A stretch of 64,000 bases of DNA from Streptomyces gilvus. GTDB taxonomy: Bacteria; Actinomycetota; Actinomycetes; Streptomycetales; Streptomycetaceae. A program made the position numbers and the translations under genes. Under the pieces are notes generated by a model, which worked only from the letters and a program-made list of their open reading frames with translations, was not told the origin of the DNA and did no database searches. Location of the stretch: contig NZ_JAKWBE010000005.1 of assembly GCF_022513565.1 (NCBI RefSeq), positions 248,001 through 312,000 on the forward strand, read 5' to 3'. Position 1 is the first letter of the stretch. Every line of letters begins with the position of its first letter. Shown here one piece after another: positions 8,208 through 16,862 of the stretch.

Positions 8208-9037
8208 GAGTCAACTCCCGTATCCGGGCCGGTCAGTACGTCGCCCTGCTCGCGTATCTCGTCTTCCTCGCCTTCCCCTTCCTCTGGTTGCTCTCCACCG
8301 CCTTCAAGTCACCTCGTGAGCTGGGCAGTCCGCATCCCACCTGGATTCCCCGCCACCCCACGCTCGGCAACTTCCGCCAGGCCTTCGACGAGCAGCCGCT
8401 GCTGCACGCGGCCCTCAACTCCCTGCTCGCGGCGGCCGGCGCGGCCCTCGTCGCCGTACTGATCGCCACCCCGCTCGCCTATGTCATGGCCCGGCGCCGC
8501 ACCGCACTGACCCGGGCCGCCACCGGCTGGGTCGTGGTCAGTCAGACGTTCCCGCTGGTCCTGGTGATCATCCCGCTGTTCCTCGTGCTCAAGAACCTGC
8601 GGCTGATCGACTCACTGGCCGGGCTGACCCTCGTGTACGTCGTGTGGGCGCTGCCCTTCGCGCTGTGGATGCTCGCAGGGTACGTCCGCGCGGTGCCGGC
8701 GGAGATCGAGGAGGCGGCGGCGGTGGACGGGGCCGGGCGGGTGCGGACCCTCGTCTCCGTGGTCGCCCCGCTGCTCGCACCGGGCATCACGGCGACGGCC
8801 CTGTTCGCGTTCGTCACCGCGTGGAACGAGTTCTTCTTCGCCCTCGTCCTGCTGAAAACGCCGGAGAAACAGACGCTGCCGGTGGTGCTCACCCATTTCA
8901 TCGGCGCGGAGGGCGTCGCCGACCTCGGCCCGCTGGCGGCGGCCGCGTTCCTCGCGACGGTGCCCTCCCTCGTCGTCTTCGCCCTCATCCAGCGGCGGAT
9001 CACCGGCGGCATGCTCACCGGGGCGGTGAAGAACTGA
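8204..9037 (+). CDS. Sugar ABC importer permease 2
   Basis: A 277-residue MalG/UgpE-type permease with six hydrophobic segments. The first is YVALLAYLVFLAFPFLWLL, and the EAA loop is EIEEAAAVDGAGRVRTL. It pairs with the preceding permease to form the channel. Its start is coupled to that gene by ATGA, and its stop overlaps the ATG of the binding-protein gene by one base. Confidence 0.87.
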   Translation: MRVNSRIRAGQYVALLAYLVFLAFPFLWLLSTAFKSPRELGSPHPTWIPRHPTLGNFRQAFDEQPLLHAALNSLLAAAGAALVAVLIATPLAYVMARRRTALTRAATGWVVVSQTFPLVLVIIPLFLVLKNLRLIDSLAGLTLVYVVWALPFALWMLAGYVRAVPAEIEEAAAVDGAGRVRTLVSVVAPLLAPGITATALFAFVTAWNEFFFALVLLKTPEKQTLPVVLTHFIGAEGVADLGPLAAAAFLATVPSLVVFALIQRRITGGMLTGAVKN

Positions 9038-10323
9038 TGCGCGGCAAGACGGTCTGCCTCCTCGGCCTCGTCCTCGCCCTGCTCCTGTCCGGCTGCACCG
9101 GCGGCGGCGACGGCACCGCGCACGGCCGTATCACCCTCCGCTTCCAGTCGCTGGCCTGGCAGCAGGAGTCGGTCGAGGCCAACAAGCAGCTGGTGAAGGA
9201 GTGGAACGCGAGCCATCCAGACGTCAAGGTCGAGTACGTCCAGGGAAGTTGGGACAGCGTCCACGACCAGCTCCTCACCGCCTTCGAGGGCGGCGAGGCC
9301 CCCGACATCATCCACGACGCCTCGGACGACCTCGCCGACTTCGCCTACGGCGGCTACCTCGCCGACCTGCGGGGCCTGCTGGCCGCCCGGCTCAAGGCCG
9401 ATATCCCCCGGCGCAGTTGGCAGACCACCACCTTCGGCGACGGCGTCTACGGCGTGCCCTTCCTCCAGGAACCACGCGTCCTCGTCGCCAACGCGGCCTG
9501 GCTGAAACGGTCCGGCGTACGCATCCCGACGCCCGAACGCCCCTGGTCGTGGCCGGAGTTCAGGGCCGTCACCCGGCAGCTCAGCGGCAAGGGCACGTAC
9601 GGCGTCGCCTGGCCGCTGAAGGAACCGGTCTCGGCGACCCTCAACCTGTCGCTGTCGACGGGCGGCCGGCTCTTCCACCGGGGAGCCGACGGCAAGGTCA
9701 CCATCCGCTTCGGCGCGGGCGACGAAGTGGTGCCCCGCACCATCCACGACCAGGCGAACACCGACCGCAGCGCCTCGCCCACGACCCTCGGCAGCGGAGG
9801 CTCGGACACGCTGCCCGGCTTCTTCGGCGGCAAGTACGCGATGGTCCCGCTCGGGTTCTCCTACCGCCAGCAGATCGTCCAGCAGGCGCCGAAGGGTTTC
9901 CGCTGGCAGGTGCTGCCCGCCCCGGCCGGGGCCGACGGCCTCGCTCAGGGCGTCAGCCCGCAGACCCTCTCCATCGCCGAGGACAGCCCGCACAAGAAGG
10001 AGGCCGCCGCGTTCCTCGACTTCCTGCTGCGGCCGAAGAACATGGTGCGGCTGGCGCTCGGGGACTGGATGCTGCCCACCGGCACCGCGGCCCTCCGGGA
10101 TCCGGCCCTGCACACAGCCAAGGACGGCTGGGCCACCGGCACGGCCCTGGCCGCCGACCTGCGCCCCGCGCCCGCACAGTCCGTACGCGGCTACCCCGAG
10201 TGGAAGGACAAGGTGGCAACTCCCGCCTTCCAGGAGTACTACAGCGGCGCGATCGGCCTCGCCGAACTGCGCGACCGGCTGGAAAACGACGGAAACCTGG
10301 TGCTCGCCCGTTACCAGCGGTGA
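9037..10323 (+). CDS. Sugar ABC importer substrate-binding lipoprotein
   Basis: A 428-residue extracellular solute-binding protein, family 1. The signal peptide ends in the lipobox LLSGC, so the mature protein is tethered to the membrane by a lipidated Cys near residue 20. Binding-protein features include RITLRFQSLAWQQE, PDVKVEYVQGSWDS and GEAPDIIHDASDD. The gene order permease-permease-binding protein is the reverse of the usual one. The three genes overlap and form one operon. The sugar is unknown, and no glycosidase or regulator is adjacent. Confidence 0.85.
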   Translation: MRGKTVCLLGLVLALLLSGCTGGGDGTAHGRITLRFQSLAWQQESVEANKQLVKEWNASHPDVKVEYVQGSWDSVHDQLLTAFEGGEAPDIIHDASDDLADFAYGGYLADLRGLLAARLKADIPRRSWQTTTFGDGVYGVPFLQEPRVLVANAAWLKRSGVRIPTPERPWSWPEFRAVTRQLSGKGTYGVAWPLKEPVSATLNLSLSTGGRLFHRGADGKVTIRFGAGDEVVPRTIHDQANTDRSASPTTLGSGGSDTLPGFFGGKYAMVPLGFSYRQQIVQQAPKGFRWQVLPAPAGADGLAQGVSPQTLSIAEDSPHKKEAAAFLDFLLRPKNMVRLALGDWMLPTGTAALRDPALHTAKDGWATGTALAADLRPAPAQSVRGYPEWKDKVATPAFQEYYSGAIGLAELRDRLENDGNLVLARYQR

Positions 10324-10324
10324 G

Positions 10325-10370
10325 CGCGACACCGGCGGTGCGCGCGACACCAGCGGTGCGCGCGACACGG
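10325..10370. repeat. Short tandem repeat before the erm promoter
   Basis: Three imperfect copies of about 17 bases, each built on GCGCGACACC and GCGGTGC, begin two bases after the binding-protein stop and end just before the A-run upstream of the erm -35 box. Confidence 0.5.
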
Positions 10371-10408
10371 AAAACCAGTTGTCCGCCGTGCGGAAGCAAA
10401 CCTAGCGT
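10371..10408 (+). promoter_or_regulatory. erm promoter with a WblC/WhiB7-like upstream element
   Basis: TTGTCC (10379-10384) and TAGCGT (10403-10408) are 18 bases apart. AAAA at 10371-10374 lies four bases upstream of the -35 box, in the position where WhiB7/WblC-dependent promoters carry an A+T-rich element. The predicted start of transcription falls on the leader GTG at 10416. Regulation by WblC is inferred from this layout and from the known antibiotic-resistance role of that regulon. Confidence 0.55.
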
Positions 10409-10415
10409 TGCGTTC

Positions 10416-10529
10416 GTGGCAGCGAACAACGCGATCATCATCACCGGTCTCGGCCGGGACTGCACGCACTCCCTTCGGATGCGTCGTGGCCCCGGTGCCC
10501 TGACCGGTACGGGAAGCCACGCCCGCTGA
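10416..10529 (+). CDS. Putative erm leader peptide (37 aa)
   Basis: A 37-codon frame beginning with GTG (residues MAANNAIIITGLGRD first, then HSLRMRRGPGALTG) and ending in TGA at 10527-10529. The start lies eight bases after the -10 box, so it would be read as a leaderless mRNA. The run Ile-Ile-Ile-Thr early in the peptide recalls the hydrophobic stall motifs of other erm leader peptides. Codons 28-31 contain CCCTGACCGG, which is the perfect complement of 10562-10571 in the downstream stem. Its role as a drug-sensing uORF is inferred. Confidence 0.5.
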   Translation: MAANNAIIITGLGRDCTHSLRMRRGPGALTGTGSHAR

Positions 10530-10610
10530 TTCCTTCGCGCCTGTTTCCCCTCCTCTGTCTTCCGGTCAGGGCCTTCGGCTGCCCTTCTCACCGTTCACGG
10601 AAGACAAGGA
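10498..10610 (+). promoter_or_regulatory. erm translational attenuator (alternative RNA stems)
   Basis: Two mutually exclusive pairings are visible. In the first, GTCTTCCG (10557-10564) pairs with CGGAAGAC (10598-10605), and TCCT (10551-10554) then pairs with AGGA (10607-10610), which is the erm ribosome site. An inner AGGGC/GCCCT hairpin caps the stem. In the second, CCCTGACCGG (10498-10507, inside the leader frame) pairs with all ten bases of CCGGTCAGGG (10562-10571), which would break the first stem. A ribosome stalled early in the leader would leave 10498-10507 free, forming the second pairing and exposing the erm start. Confidence 0.6.
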
Positions 10611-10619
10611 CCGCAGGCC

Positions 10620-11399
10620 ATGGCCCGCCCCACCCGTACCACCCGCGCGCTCTCGCAGAACTTCCTCGCCGACCGCGCCACCGCCGAACACCTCGCCCAC
10701 GTCGCCGTCCCGCACGGACGACAGGCACCCCTGCTGCTCGAAGTCGGCGCGGGAAAGGGCGCGTTGACCGAACGCCTCGCCCCACGCTGCCGGGAACTGC
10801 GCGCCTACGAGATCGACCGACGCCTCCTGCCCACGCTGCACACCCGGTTCTCCGGCACACCCCACGTGCGCGTGATCGGCGCCGACTTCCTCACCGCGAG
10901 AGCACCCCGCACCCCCTTCTCCGTCGCCGGAAACGTGCCCTTCTCCCGCACCGCCGCCATCGTCGACTGGTGCCTGCGGGCACCGGCCCTCACCGACGCC
11001 ACCCTGCTCACCCAGCTCGAGTACGCCCGCAAACGCACCGGTGACTACGGGAGTTGGACCCTGCTCACCGTGCGCAGCTGGCCCCGTTACGAATGGCGGT
11101 TGGCCGGGCGCGTCGCGCGGACGCGGTTCCGGCCCGTACCCCGCGTCGACGCCGGGATCGTACGGATCGAGCGGCGCCGCACCCCGCTGCTCGAACCGGC
11201 CGCGTACGACGGCTGGCGGCGGCTGGTGGAGCTGGGGTTCTCGGGCGTCGGGGGTTCGCTGCAGGCCTCGCTGCGGCGAGCCCATCCCCGCCGCCGGGTG
11301 GACACGGCGTTCCGGGCGGCCGGCCTGGACGCCGGGGTCCTCGTGGGCGAGGTGTCCCCACAGCAGTGGCTGCGGCTGCACGAGGTGCTGTGCGCATGA
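10620..11399 (+). CDS. lrm: Erm-type 23S rRNA adenine N6-methyltransferase (Lrm/ErmO-like)
   Basis: A 259-residue SAM-dependent enzyme that methylates A2058 of 23S rRNA, giving resistance to lincosamides and macrolides. RALSQNFLAD at the N-terminus, the SAM motif LLEVGAGKGALT and the catalytic NVPF (in VAGNVPFSRT) are typical of the Erm/KsgA family. FRPVPRVDAGIVRI is the conserved C-terminal signature. The ATG follows an AAGGA site at 10606-10610 that lies in a leader stem. The immediate neighbour is a macrolide glycosyltransferase, the same pairing as lrm-mgt of S. lividans, which is why I use the symbol. Confidence 0.88.
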   Translation: MARPTRTTRALSQNFLADRATAEHLAHVAVPHGRQAPLLLEVGAGKGALTERLAPRCRELRAYEIDRRLLPTLHTRFSGTPHVRVIGADFLTARAPRTPFSVAGNVPFSRTAAIVDWCLRAPALTDATLLTQLEYARKRTGDYGSWTLLTVRSWPRYEWRLAGRVARTRFRPVPRVDAGIVRIERRRTPLLEPAAYDGWRRLVELGFSGVGGSLQASLRRAHPRRRVDTAFRAAGLDAGVLVGEVSPQQWLRLHEVLCA

Positions 11400-11443
11400 G
11401 AGGGCGTGGACCGGGGGGTCGGCCTGAGCGAGCCGTAATGTAC

Positions 11444-11473
11444 TTGAACGAGACGTCTCGTCTCGTCTACCGT
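11444..11473 (+). promoter_or_regulatory. mgt promoter with a TetR-like operator in the spacer
   Basis: TTGAAC (11444-11449) and TACCGT (11468-11473) are 18 bases apart, with the mgt ATG seven bases after the -10 box, so mgt is probably leaderless. The spacer contains the perfect 14-bp palindrome ACGAGACGTCTCGT (11448-11461). A repressor bound there would block the promoter. No TetR or similar regulator gene is adjacent. Confidence 0.55.
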
Positions 11474-11480
11474 TCCTCGC

Positions 11481-12701
11481 ATGACCACCCGGACCCCAGC
11501 CCCCCGCCCCGCCCACATCGCGATGTTCTCCGTGGCCGCTCACGGCCATGTCAACCCCAGCCTGGAGGTGATCCGTGAGCTCGTCGCGCGGGGGCACCGG
11601 GTGACGTACGCGATCCCGCCTGTGTTCGCGGAGAAGGTCGCCGAGACCGGTGCCGAGCCCCGGCTGTGGAACTCCACACTGCCGGCGCCCGGCGCCGACC
11701 CGGCGGCCTGGGGGAGCGAGCTGCTGGACCACGTCGAGCTGTTCCTGGCCGACGCGATCCAGGCCTTGCCCCAGCTGACCGAGGCGTACGAGGGGGACGT
11801 ACCCGATCTCGTGCTGCACGACATCACCGCGTACCCCGCCCGGGTCCTCGCCCACCGCTGGGGCGTGCCCGCGATCTCGCTGTCGCCCAACCTCGTCGCC
11901 TGGGAGGGATACGAGGAGGAGGTCGCCGAGCCGATGTGGGCGGAGCCGAGAAGTACCGAGCGCGGAAAGGCTTACTACGCCCGTTTCCGGGCCTGGCTGG
12001 AGGAGAACGGCATCGAGCGGCACCCCGACTCCTTCGTGGGCCGGCCGGAGCGCTCGATCGTCCTGATCCCCAGGGCCCTGCAGCCCAACGCCGACCGGGT
12101 CGACGAAAGCGTTTACACGTTCGTCGGCGCCTGCCAGGGCGCCCGGGCAGCGCAGGGGGAGTGGCAGCGACCCGAGGGGGCCGAGAAGGTGGTGCTCGTG
12201 TCGCTGGGCTCCACCTTCACCGACCAGCCCGGCTTCTACCGGGAGTGCCTCCGGGCCTTCGGCGACCTCGACGGCTGGCATCTCGTGCTGCAGACCGGCG
12301 GACAGCTGGACCCGGCCGCCCTCGGTGACGTGCCGGCCAATGTCGAAGTGCACTCATGGGTACCGCAGTTGGCGATCCTGCGACAGGCCGACCTGTTCGT
12401 CACGCACGCCGGGGCCGGCGGCAGCCAGGAGGGACTGGCGACCGCCACGCCGATGATCGCCGTACCGCAGGCCGTCGACCAGTTCGGCAACGCGGACATG
12501 CTGCGGGGCCTCGGGGTCGCGCGCCGTCTCGCGACGGAGGAGGCGACTGCCGAGACCCTGCGGGAGACCGCCCTCGCACTCGTCGACGACCCCGAAGTGT
12601 CCCGGCGGCTCAAGGAGGTCCGGGCCGGGATGGCCGAGGAGGGCGGCACCCGGCGGGCCGCCGACCTGATCGAGGCGGAACTGCTCCGGCTCCAGGCGTG
12701 A
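11481..12701 (+). CDS. mgt: Macrolide glycosyltransferase (Mgt/OleD family)
   Basis: A 406-residue GT1-family enzyme that inactivates macrolides by transferring glucose from UDP-glucose to the desosamine 2'-OH. The protein is very close to OleD and Mgt as I remember them: [20 protein letters not shown] at the N-terminus (with the catalytic His), LSPNLVAW in the middle and the nucleotide-binding region [20 protein letters not shown] with [11 protein letters not shown]. It lies 81 bases after the Erm gene and has its own promoter, so it can be controlled separately. With Erm it gives two layers of protection, target modification and drug inactivation. Confidence 0.9.
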   Translation: MTTRTPAPRPAHIAMFSVAAHGHVNPSLEVIRELVARGHRVTYAIPPVFAEKVAETGAEPRLWNSTLPAPGADPAAWGSELLDHVELFLADAIQALPQLTEAYEGDVPDLVLHDITAYPARVLAHRWGVPAISLSPNLVAWEGYEEEVAEPMWAEPRSTERGKAYYARFRAWLEENGIERHPDSFVGRPERSIVLIPRALQPNADRVDESVYTFVGACQGARAAQGEWQRPEGAEKVVLVSLGSTFTDQPGFYRECLRAFGDLDGWHLVLQTGGQLDPAALGDVPANVEVHSWVPQLAILRQADLFVTHAGAGGSQEGLATATPMIAVPQAVDQFGNADMLRGLGVARRLATEEATAETLRETALALVDDPEVSRRLKEVRAGMAEEGGTRRAADLIEAELLRLQA

Positions 12702-12703
12702 TC

Positions 12704-12742
12704 GAGGGCCCGTTGGTTCCCCCGGGATACCAACGGGCCCTC
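12704..12742. terminator. Strong bidirectional terminator between mgt and the MMPL gene
   Basis: GAGGGCCCGTTGGT and ACCAACGGGCCCTC form a perfect 14-bp stem with an 11-base loop, two bases after the mgt stop. It serves both convergent genes. Confidence 0.85.
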
Positions 12743-12757
12743 TGTCAGGGGTAGTTC

Positions 12758-15016
12758 TCAGACCGTCAGTCGCTCACCACCGTGCTCCGGCGCCGAGTGG
12801 GCGATGACCTCCGGCGACTCGTCGTGCGTGAGGTCGGGCAGACGGTTCAGCCACTTCGGCAGGTACCAGTTGCGCTCGCCGAGCAGGGCCATCACCGCCG
12901 GGAGCAGCACGCCCCGGATGATCGTCGCGTCGATGAGCACCGCGGCCGCCAGGCCCACGCCCATCTGCTTCATGGACTGCATGGACAGTGTGCCGAAGAT
13001 CGCGAACACGGCGACCATGATGACCGCGGCGCTGGTGACGACACCGGCCGTGGTGACCACGCCGTGCTGGATCGCGTCCCTCGTCGTACGGCCCCGCATC
13101 CGCGCCTCGCGGATCCGCGAGACCACGAACACGTGGTAGTCCATCGACAGGCCGAACAGGATCACGAAGAGGAACAGCGGCAGCCAGGTGATGATCGCGC
13201 CGACGCCCTCCGCGCCCACCAGCGAGGCGCCCCAGCCGTGCTGGAAGACGGCGACGAGGATGCCGTAAGCGGCGCCCACGGAAAGGAGGTTGAGCACGAT
13301 CGAGGTGATCGCGACAGTCAGCGAGCGGAACGACAGCAGCATCAGCGCGAAGGCGAAGACCACGACGAACGCGAAGACCGGGACGACGGCGCCGCCGAGC
13401 TGGTCGTTGAAGTCCTTCGAACCGGCCACCTGCCCCGTGATCGGGGCCTGGAGGCCGTCCACCTTGCCGAGCGTGGCGGGCCGCACCTCGTCGCGCAGCT
13501 TCTCCAGGCTGGCGCCCGCCTTGTCCAGGTCGGAGCCGCCGACCAGGGGGACGTAGACGTAGGCGATGTTCTGCGCGTCGTGCAGGGTGATCTGGACCGG
13601 GCCGCGCGAGGCGCCCGAACTGATCGCCCGCGCCTTGAAGTCGGCGAGCGCGGACTTCACCTCGGGAGCGTTGATGTCCTTCGCCTTGACGACCACCTCG
13701 GCCGGCTCGGAGCCGCCCGGGAAGGCGTCGTTGACACGGTTGTACGTCTGCACGATGGGCAGCGAGTCACCGAACTCCTGGTCCAGCGTGAGGTTCTGGG
13801 TCTTCATGCCGAGGGCGGGGGCCGCCACGGCGAGCAGCGCGCCGGCCGCGACCACCACCGACACCAGCGGCCGGGCGAGCACGCCCCTGAGGACCGCTCC
13901 CCAGAACCGGCTCTCCCCGCCCGTGCGGGCGGCGCGGCGTTCCATGGCCTTGCGCAGGAACGGCACCCTGCCCTTCTCCACCCGCTCGCCCAGCAGCGAC
14001 AGCAGCGCCGGCAGGACGGTCACCGAGCCGACCATGGCGACGGCGACGACCATCAGCGAGGCCAGGCCCATGCCCTCGAACGTGGCGAGCCCGGTGAGCA
14101 GCATGCCCGCCATCGCCACGCACACCGTGATGCCCGAGACGATGATCGCGCGGCCACTGGTCGCGGCGGCGACCCGCAGGGCCGTCTGCGCGTCGCGTCC
14201 CGCGGCCCGCTCCTCGCGCTCGCGGCGCAGATAGAACAGGCAGTAGTCGACGCCCACGGCCAGACCCACCAGCAGCATCACGGAGTTGGCGGTGTCGGTC
14301 ATCGGCTGGACATGGCTGACGATGCCGATCAGACCCATCGTCGCCATGATCGCGGTGATCGCCAGCGCGACCGGCAGCAGCGCGGCCACCAGCGCGCCGA
14401 AGGCGATCAGCAGGATGCCGAGGGCCACCGGGACCGCGGAGTACTCGGCCTGCTTGAAGTCGTCGCCGAACGCGTCGTCGAACGTCTTCTGCATGCTCGC
14501 GCCGCCGATCTCCTCGATCCGCAGCGTCTCGTGGTCCTTCTGCACCCCGGCGACGGCCTTCAGCACGGGCTCCACCCGGTCGCCCGCGGTCTCGGAGTCG
14601 CCGCGCATGTCGAACTGCACCAGCGCGCTGCGCCCGTCCTTGGAGATCGTGTCCGCTGTGTACGGCGACTTGACGTCCGAGACCTTGCCGGTCCCGTCGA
14701 CGGCCTTGACGACGGCGCCGACGGCCGCCCTGAACTCGGCGTCGGTGGCCTTGAGTCGTCCGTCCTTCGCCTGGATCAGGACCGTCTCGCTCGCCGGTTC
14801 CTTGATCCCCGCGTCATCGATGATCTGCGCGGCGGTGTGCGTCTCGCCCTTCAGTTGGTCGCTGTCCTTCAGATCGACCCGGCCCGCGGCGGAACCGATC
14901 CCCATCGCCAGGACGACGAACAGCACCCAGATGCCGACGGCAGCCCATCGATGGCGGGCGCTCCAGCCGCCGGCCCGGGCGGCTATGCCCCGTACCCGTG
15001 TTTCTCCGTTCCCCAT
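12758..15016 (-). CDS. MMPL-family (RND superfamily) membrane transporter
   Basis: A 752-residue exporter with two halves, each a large extracellular loop followed by five membrane helices. The first helix is in HRWAAVGIWVLFVVLAMGIG. The proton-relay Asp-Tyr pairs are present (GLAVGVDYCLFY and LFGLSMDYHVFVVSR). Streptomyces MMPL proteins export lipids, drugs or metabolites; the substrate is unknown here. The ATG at 15016 has an AAGGGGG ribosome site and gives a start (MGNGETRVRG) better than the in-frame codon at 15061. It converges on mgt. Confidence 0.87.
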   Translation of the reverse strand: MGNGETRVRGIAARAGGWSARHRWAAVGIWVLFVVLAMGIGSAAGRVDLKDSDQLKGETHTAAQIIDDAGIKEPASETVLIQAKDGRLKATDAEFRAAVGAVVKAVDGTGKVSDVKSPYTADTISKDGRSALVQFDMRGDSETAGDRVEPVLKAVAGVQKDHETLRIEEIGGASMQKTFDDAFGDDFKQAEYSAVPVALGILLIAFGALVAALLPVALAITAIMATMGLIGIVSHVQPMTDTANSVMLLVGLAVGVDYCLFYLRREREERAAGRDAQTALRVAAATSGRAIIVSGITVCVAMAGMLLTGLATFEGMGLASLMVVAVAMVGSVTVLPALLSLLGERVEKGRVPFLRKAMERRAARTGGESRFWGAVLRGVLARPLVSVVVAAGALLAVAAPALGMKTQNLTLDQEFGDSLPIVQTYNRVNDAFPGGSEPAEVVVKAKDINAPEVKSALADFKARAISSGASRGPVQITLHDAQNIAYVYVPLVGGSDLDKAGASLEKLRDEVRPATLGKVDGLQAPITGQVAGSKDFNDQLGGAVVPVFAFVVVFAFALMLLSFRSLTVAITSIVLNLLSVGAAYGILVAVFQHGWGASLVGAEGVGAIITWLPLFLFVILFGLSMDYHVFVVSRIREARMRGRTTRDAIQHGVVTTAGVVTSAAVIMVAVFAIFGTLSMQSMKQMGVGLAAAVLIDATIIRGVLLPAVMALLGERNWYLPKWLNRLPDLTHDESPEVIAHSAPEHGGERLTV

Positions 15017-15417
15017 GACGGGCTTGCCCCCTTGTGCGCGGTGGCAGCCCCCTGCCGCCACCTTTCATTTCGAAGGTATGGGCGGTGTAAGAGCAACTCG
15101 TCGTGCTGCCCGGTGAAGTGCCGTGGCCCCGACTCATCCCCTCGTACCCGGGCGCCTCACCGCCCAGGAGGACGGCGGCCCCTTACATCTATCCGGGCTA
15201 CTCATGAGTAGTGATCGGGGTGGCGGGCCGGTGTCCGGTCCGTCGTCATCGCTCCGTCTTTGTCATTACGAAAGCTTGTTGAGTAAGTAACAGCTGCGTG
15301 TAGCTGTTGCTCACGGCCGCGCTCGTCCGTCAGAGTTTCGCGCAGTCCACCCCCGGGTGGACGCCGGCCGTCGTGCCCACCCCCACGGGGCACGACGGCC
15401 GCCCTATGGTGTCCGCC
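15017..15417. other. Intergenic region with two dyads upstream of the MMPL and DUF1697 genes
   Basis: No convincing gene lies in these 401 bases. The perfect palindrome CTACTCATGAGTAG (15198-15211) and the inverted repeat AACAGCT-gcgtgt-AGCTGTT (15289-15308) stand out, and the stretch around 15250-15300 is A+T-richer than its surroundings. These are candidate operators for the leftward MMPL gene, since exporters of this kind are usually repressed by TetR or MarR proteins. Confidence 0.5.
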
Positions 15418-15966
15418 ATGACGACGACGTATGCGGCGCTGCTGCGCGGGATCAATGTGGGCGGCAGGAAGAAGCTGCCGATGGCCGAGCTGCGGCAGCT
15501 GATGGAGGGCCTGGGGTACGACCGCGTCCGCACCCATCTGCAGAGCGGTCAGGCCGTCTTCGCCTCGGGCCACGGCGACGAGGAGTCGCTGGCCACCGAA
15601 CTCAGGCACGCGATCGAGAAGCACTTCGGTTTCGCCGTCGACGTGATCGTCCGCGACCACGCCTATCTGCAGGCGGTCGTCGAGGCCTGCCCCTTCCCGG
15701 CCGCCGAGCTGGAGGCCAGGCAGCTGCACGTCACCTACCTCTCGGCGCCGGTCGACGCCGCGCGGTTCGCGGAGATCGACCGGGAGACCTATCTGCCCGA
15801 GGAGTTCCGGCTCGGCGAGCGCGAACTGTATCTCTACGCGCCCGAGGGGCTGGGCCGCTCCAAGCTCGCCGAAGCGCTCTCCAGGCCCCGGATCAACAAG
15901 GGCGTGATCGCCACGACCCGCAACTGGAACACCGTCGTGAAACTGGTCGAGCTCACGGCAGAGTGA
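15418..15966 (+). CDS. DUF1697 protein
   Basis: A 182-residue conserved protein of unknown function. TTYAALLRGINVGGRKKLPM at the N-terminus and RINKGVIATTRNWNTVVKL at the C-terminus are the DUF1697 signatures. It looks cytoplasmic, with no membrane segment. The ATG at 15418 starts the conserved block; earlier in-frame codons encode nothing conserved. Its end overlaps the convergent transglutaminase-like gene by 14 bases. Confidence 0.85.
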   Translation: MTTTYAALLRGINVGGRKKLPMAELRQLMEGLGYDRVRTHLQSGQAVFASGHGDEESLATELRHAIEKHFGFAVDVIVRDHAYLQAVVEACPFPAAELEARQLHVTYLSAPVDAARFAEIDRETYLPEEFRLGERELYLYAPEGLGRSKLAEALSRPRINKGVIATTRNWNTVVKLVELTAE

Positions 15967-16804
15967 CCTTGCGCAGGCCGAGGTAGGGGGCGAGGGAGAG
16001 GATCTCGCGGGGCGGGGTCAGCCGGGGGTCCTCGAACAGGCGCCCCGCCTCGTCGTCGGTGGCGACGGCGACCGCGTCCAGCAGGGCGAGCTCGTCCGCG
16101 GAAGGCGACCCCGGCTCCTCGACCCCGGCCAGGGGGAGCCAGCCGTCCCACGGGAGGGTCTCGACGCCGCCCCGGCAGGCCAGGTCGAGGACGAGGCTGT
16201 GCCGGACGAACCAGGCACCCCGCAGGGACTCGTCCCACGACAGCCCGAACGTCGCCGGATCCGCGGCCCCGCCCCGGACGGCCCGCCACGCCTCGCCGGC
16301 CACCAGAAACCGGTTCCGCGGCACATCCAGCGGATCGAAGTCCACCTCGTGTCCCGGTCGCATGACCTGCGGGTCGGCCAGCCGCCACGTCCCGTCCGGT
16401 AGGCGGTACTCGGTGATCCAGTGATCCTCGTGGAATCCGTCGACGAAGTACGTGGCGAAGCCCCCGCGTACCCGGGCCGGCGTCCCGGTGGCCCGCAGCA
16501 GCGAGACGTGCAACAGGGCGAAGTCCCGGCACGTGCCGACGAACCGCTCCTCGTACGGGCGGGCCTCGGTGAGCGGCCGGTTCGAGCGTGCGCGCAGGAT
16601 CCGCAGGATCTCGGTGACGTAGCGCGACTCCGCGTCGTGGTGCAGCCGCTCCGGCGGGATCTCGTACCCGAGGGGTTCACCCTCGCCCCGGTGGATGACC
16701 AACCCCCGGACCAGTCGGGCGAGTTCACCGGGATCGCGCGGCAGCACGCCGGTGTCCAGGCCGCCGGGACCGCTGTACGGCGTCTGCTTCAGCCAGGTGT
16801 CCAT
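15953..16804 (-). CDS. Transglutaminase-like protein
   Basis: A 283-residue protein with a papain-like transglutaminase core. The Cys-His-Asp triad is visible as Cys92 (VGTCRDFALLHVS), His128 (EDHWITEY) and Asp144 (WRLADPQV). Bacterial members act as proteases or peptide-modifying enzymes; no substrate can be named. There is no signal peptide, so it is probably cytoplasmic. It is divergent from the ketopantoate-reductase-like gene with a 58-base gap. Confidence 0.8.
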   Translation of the reverse strand: MDTWLKQTPYSGPGGLDTGVLPRDPGELARLVRGLVIHRGEGEPLGYEIPPERLHHDAESRYVTEILRILRARSNRPLTEARPYEERFVGTCRDFALLHVSLLRATGTPARVRGGFATYFVDGFHEDHWITEYRLPDGTWRLADPQVMRPGHEVDFDPLDVPRNRFLVAGEAWRAVRGGAADPATFGLSWDESLRGAWFVRHSLVLDLACRGGVETLPWDGWLPLAGVEEPGSPSADELALLDAVAVATDDEAGRLFEDPRLTPPREILSLAPYLGLRKVTLP

Positions 16805-16862
16805 GCCGGGACGCTCGACCCTGCCCCAGGGGCAGGGTCAAGGGCTGTGCGAGGCTCGTCCC

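Noticed and set aside
12782..15211. Long open frame on the plus strand opposite the MMPL gene
   Set aside because: Its translation is His/Asp/Arg-rich low-complexity with no family features; the other strand encodes a clear transporter. High G+C DNA produces such shadows.
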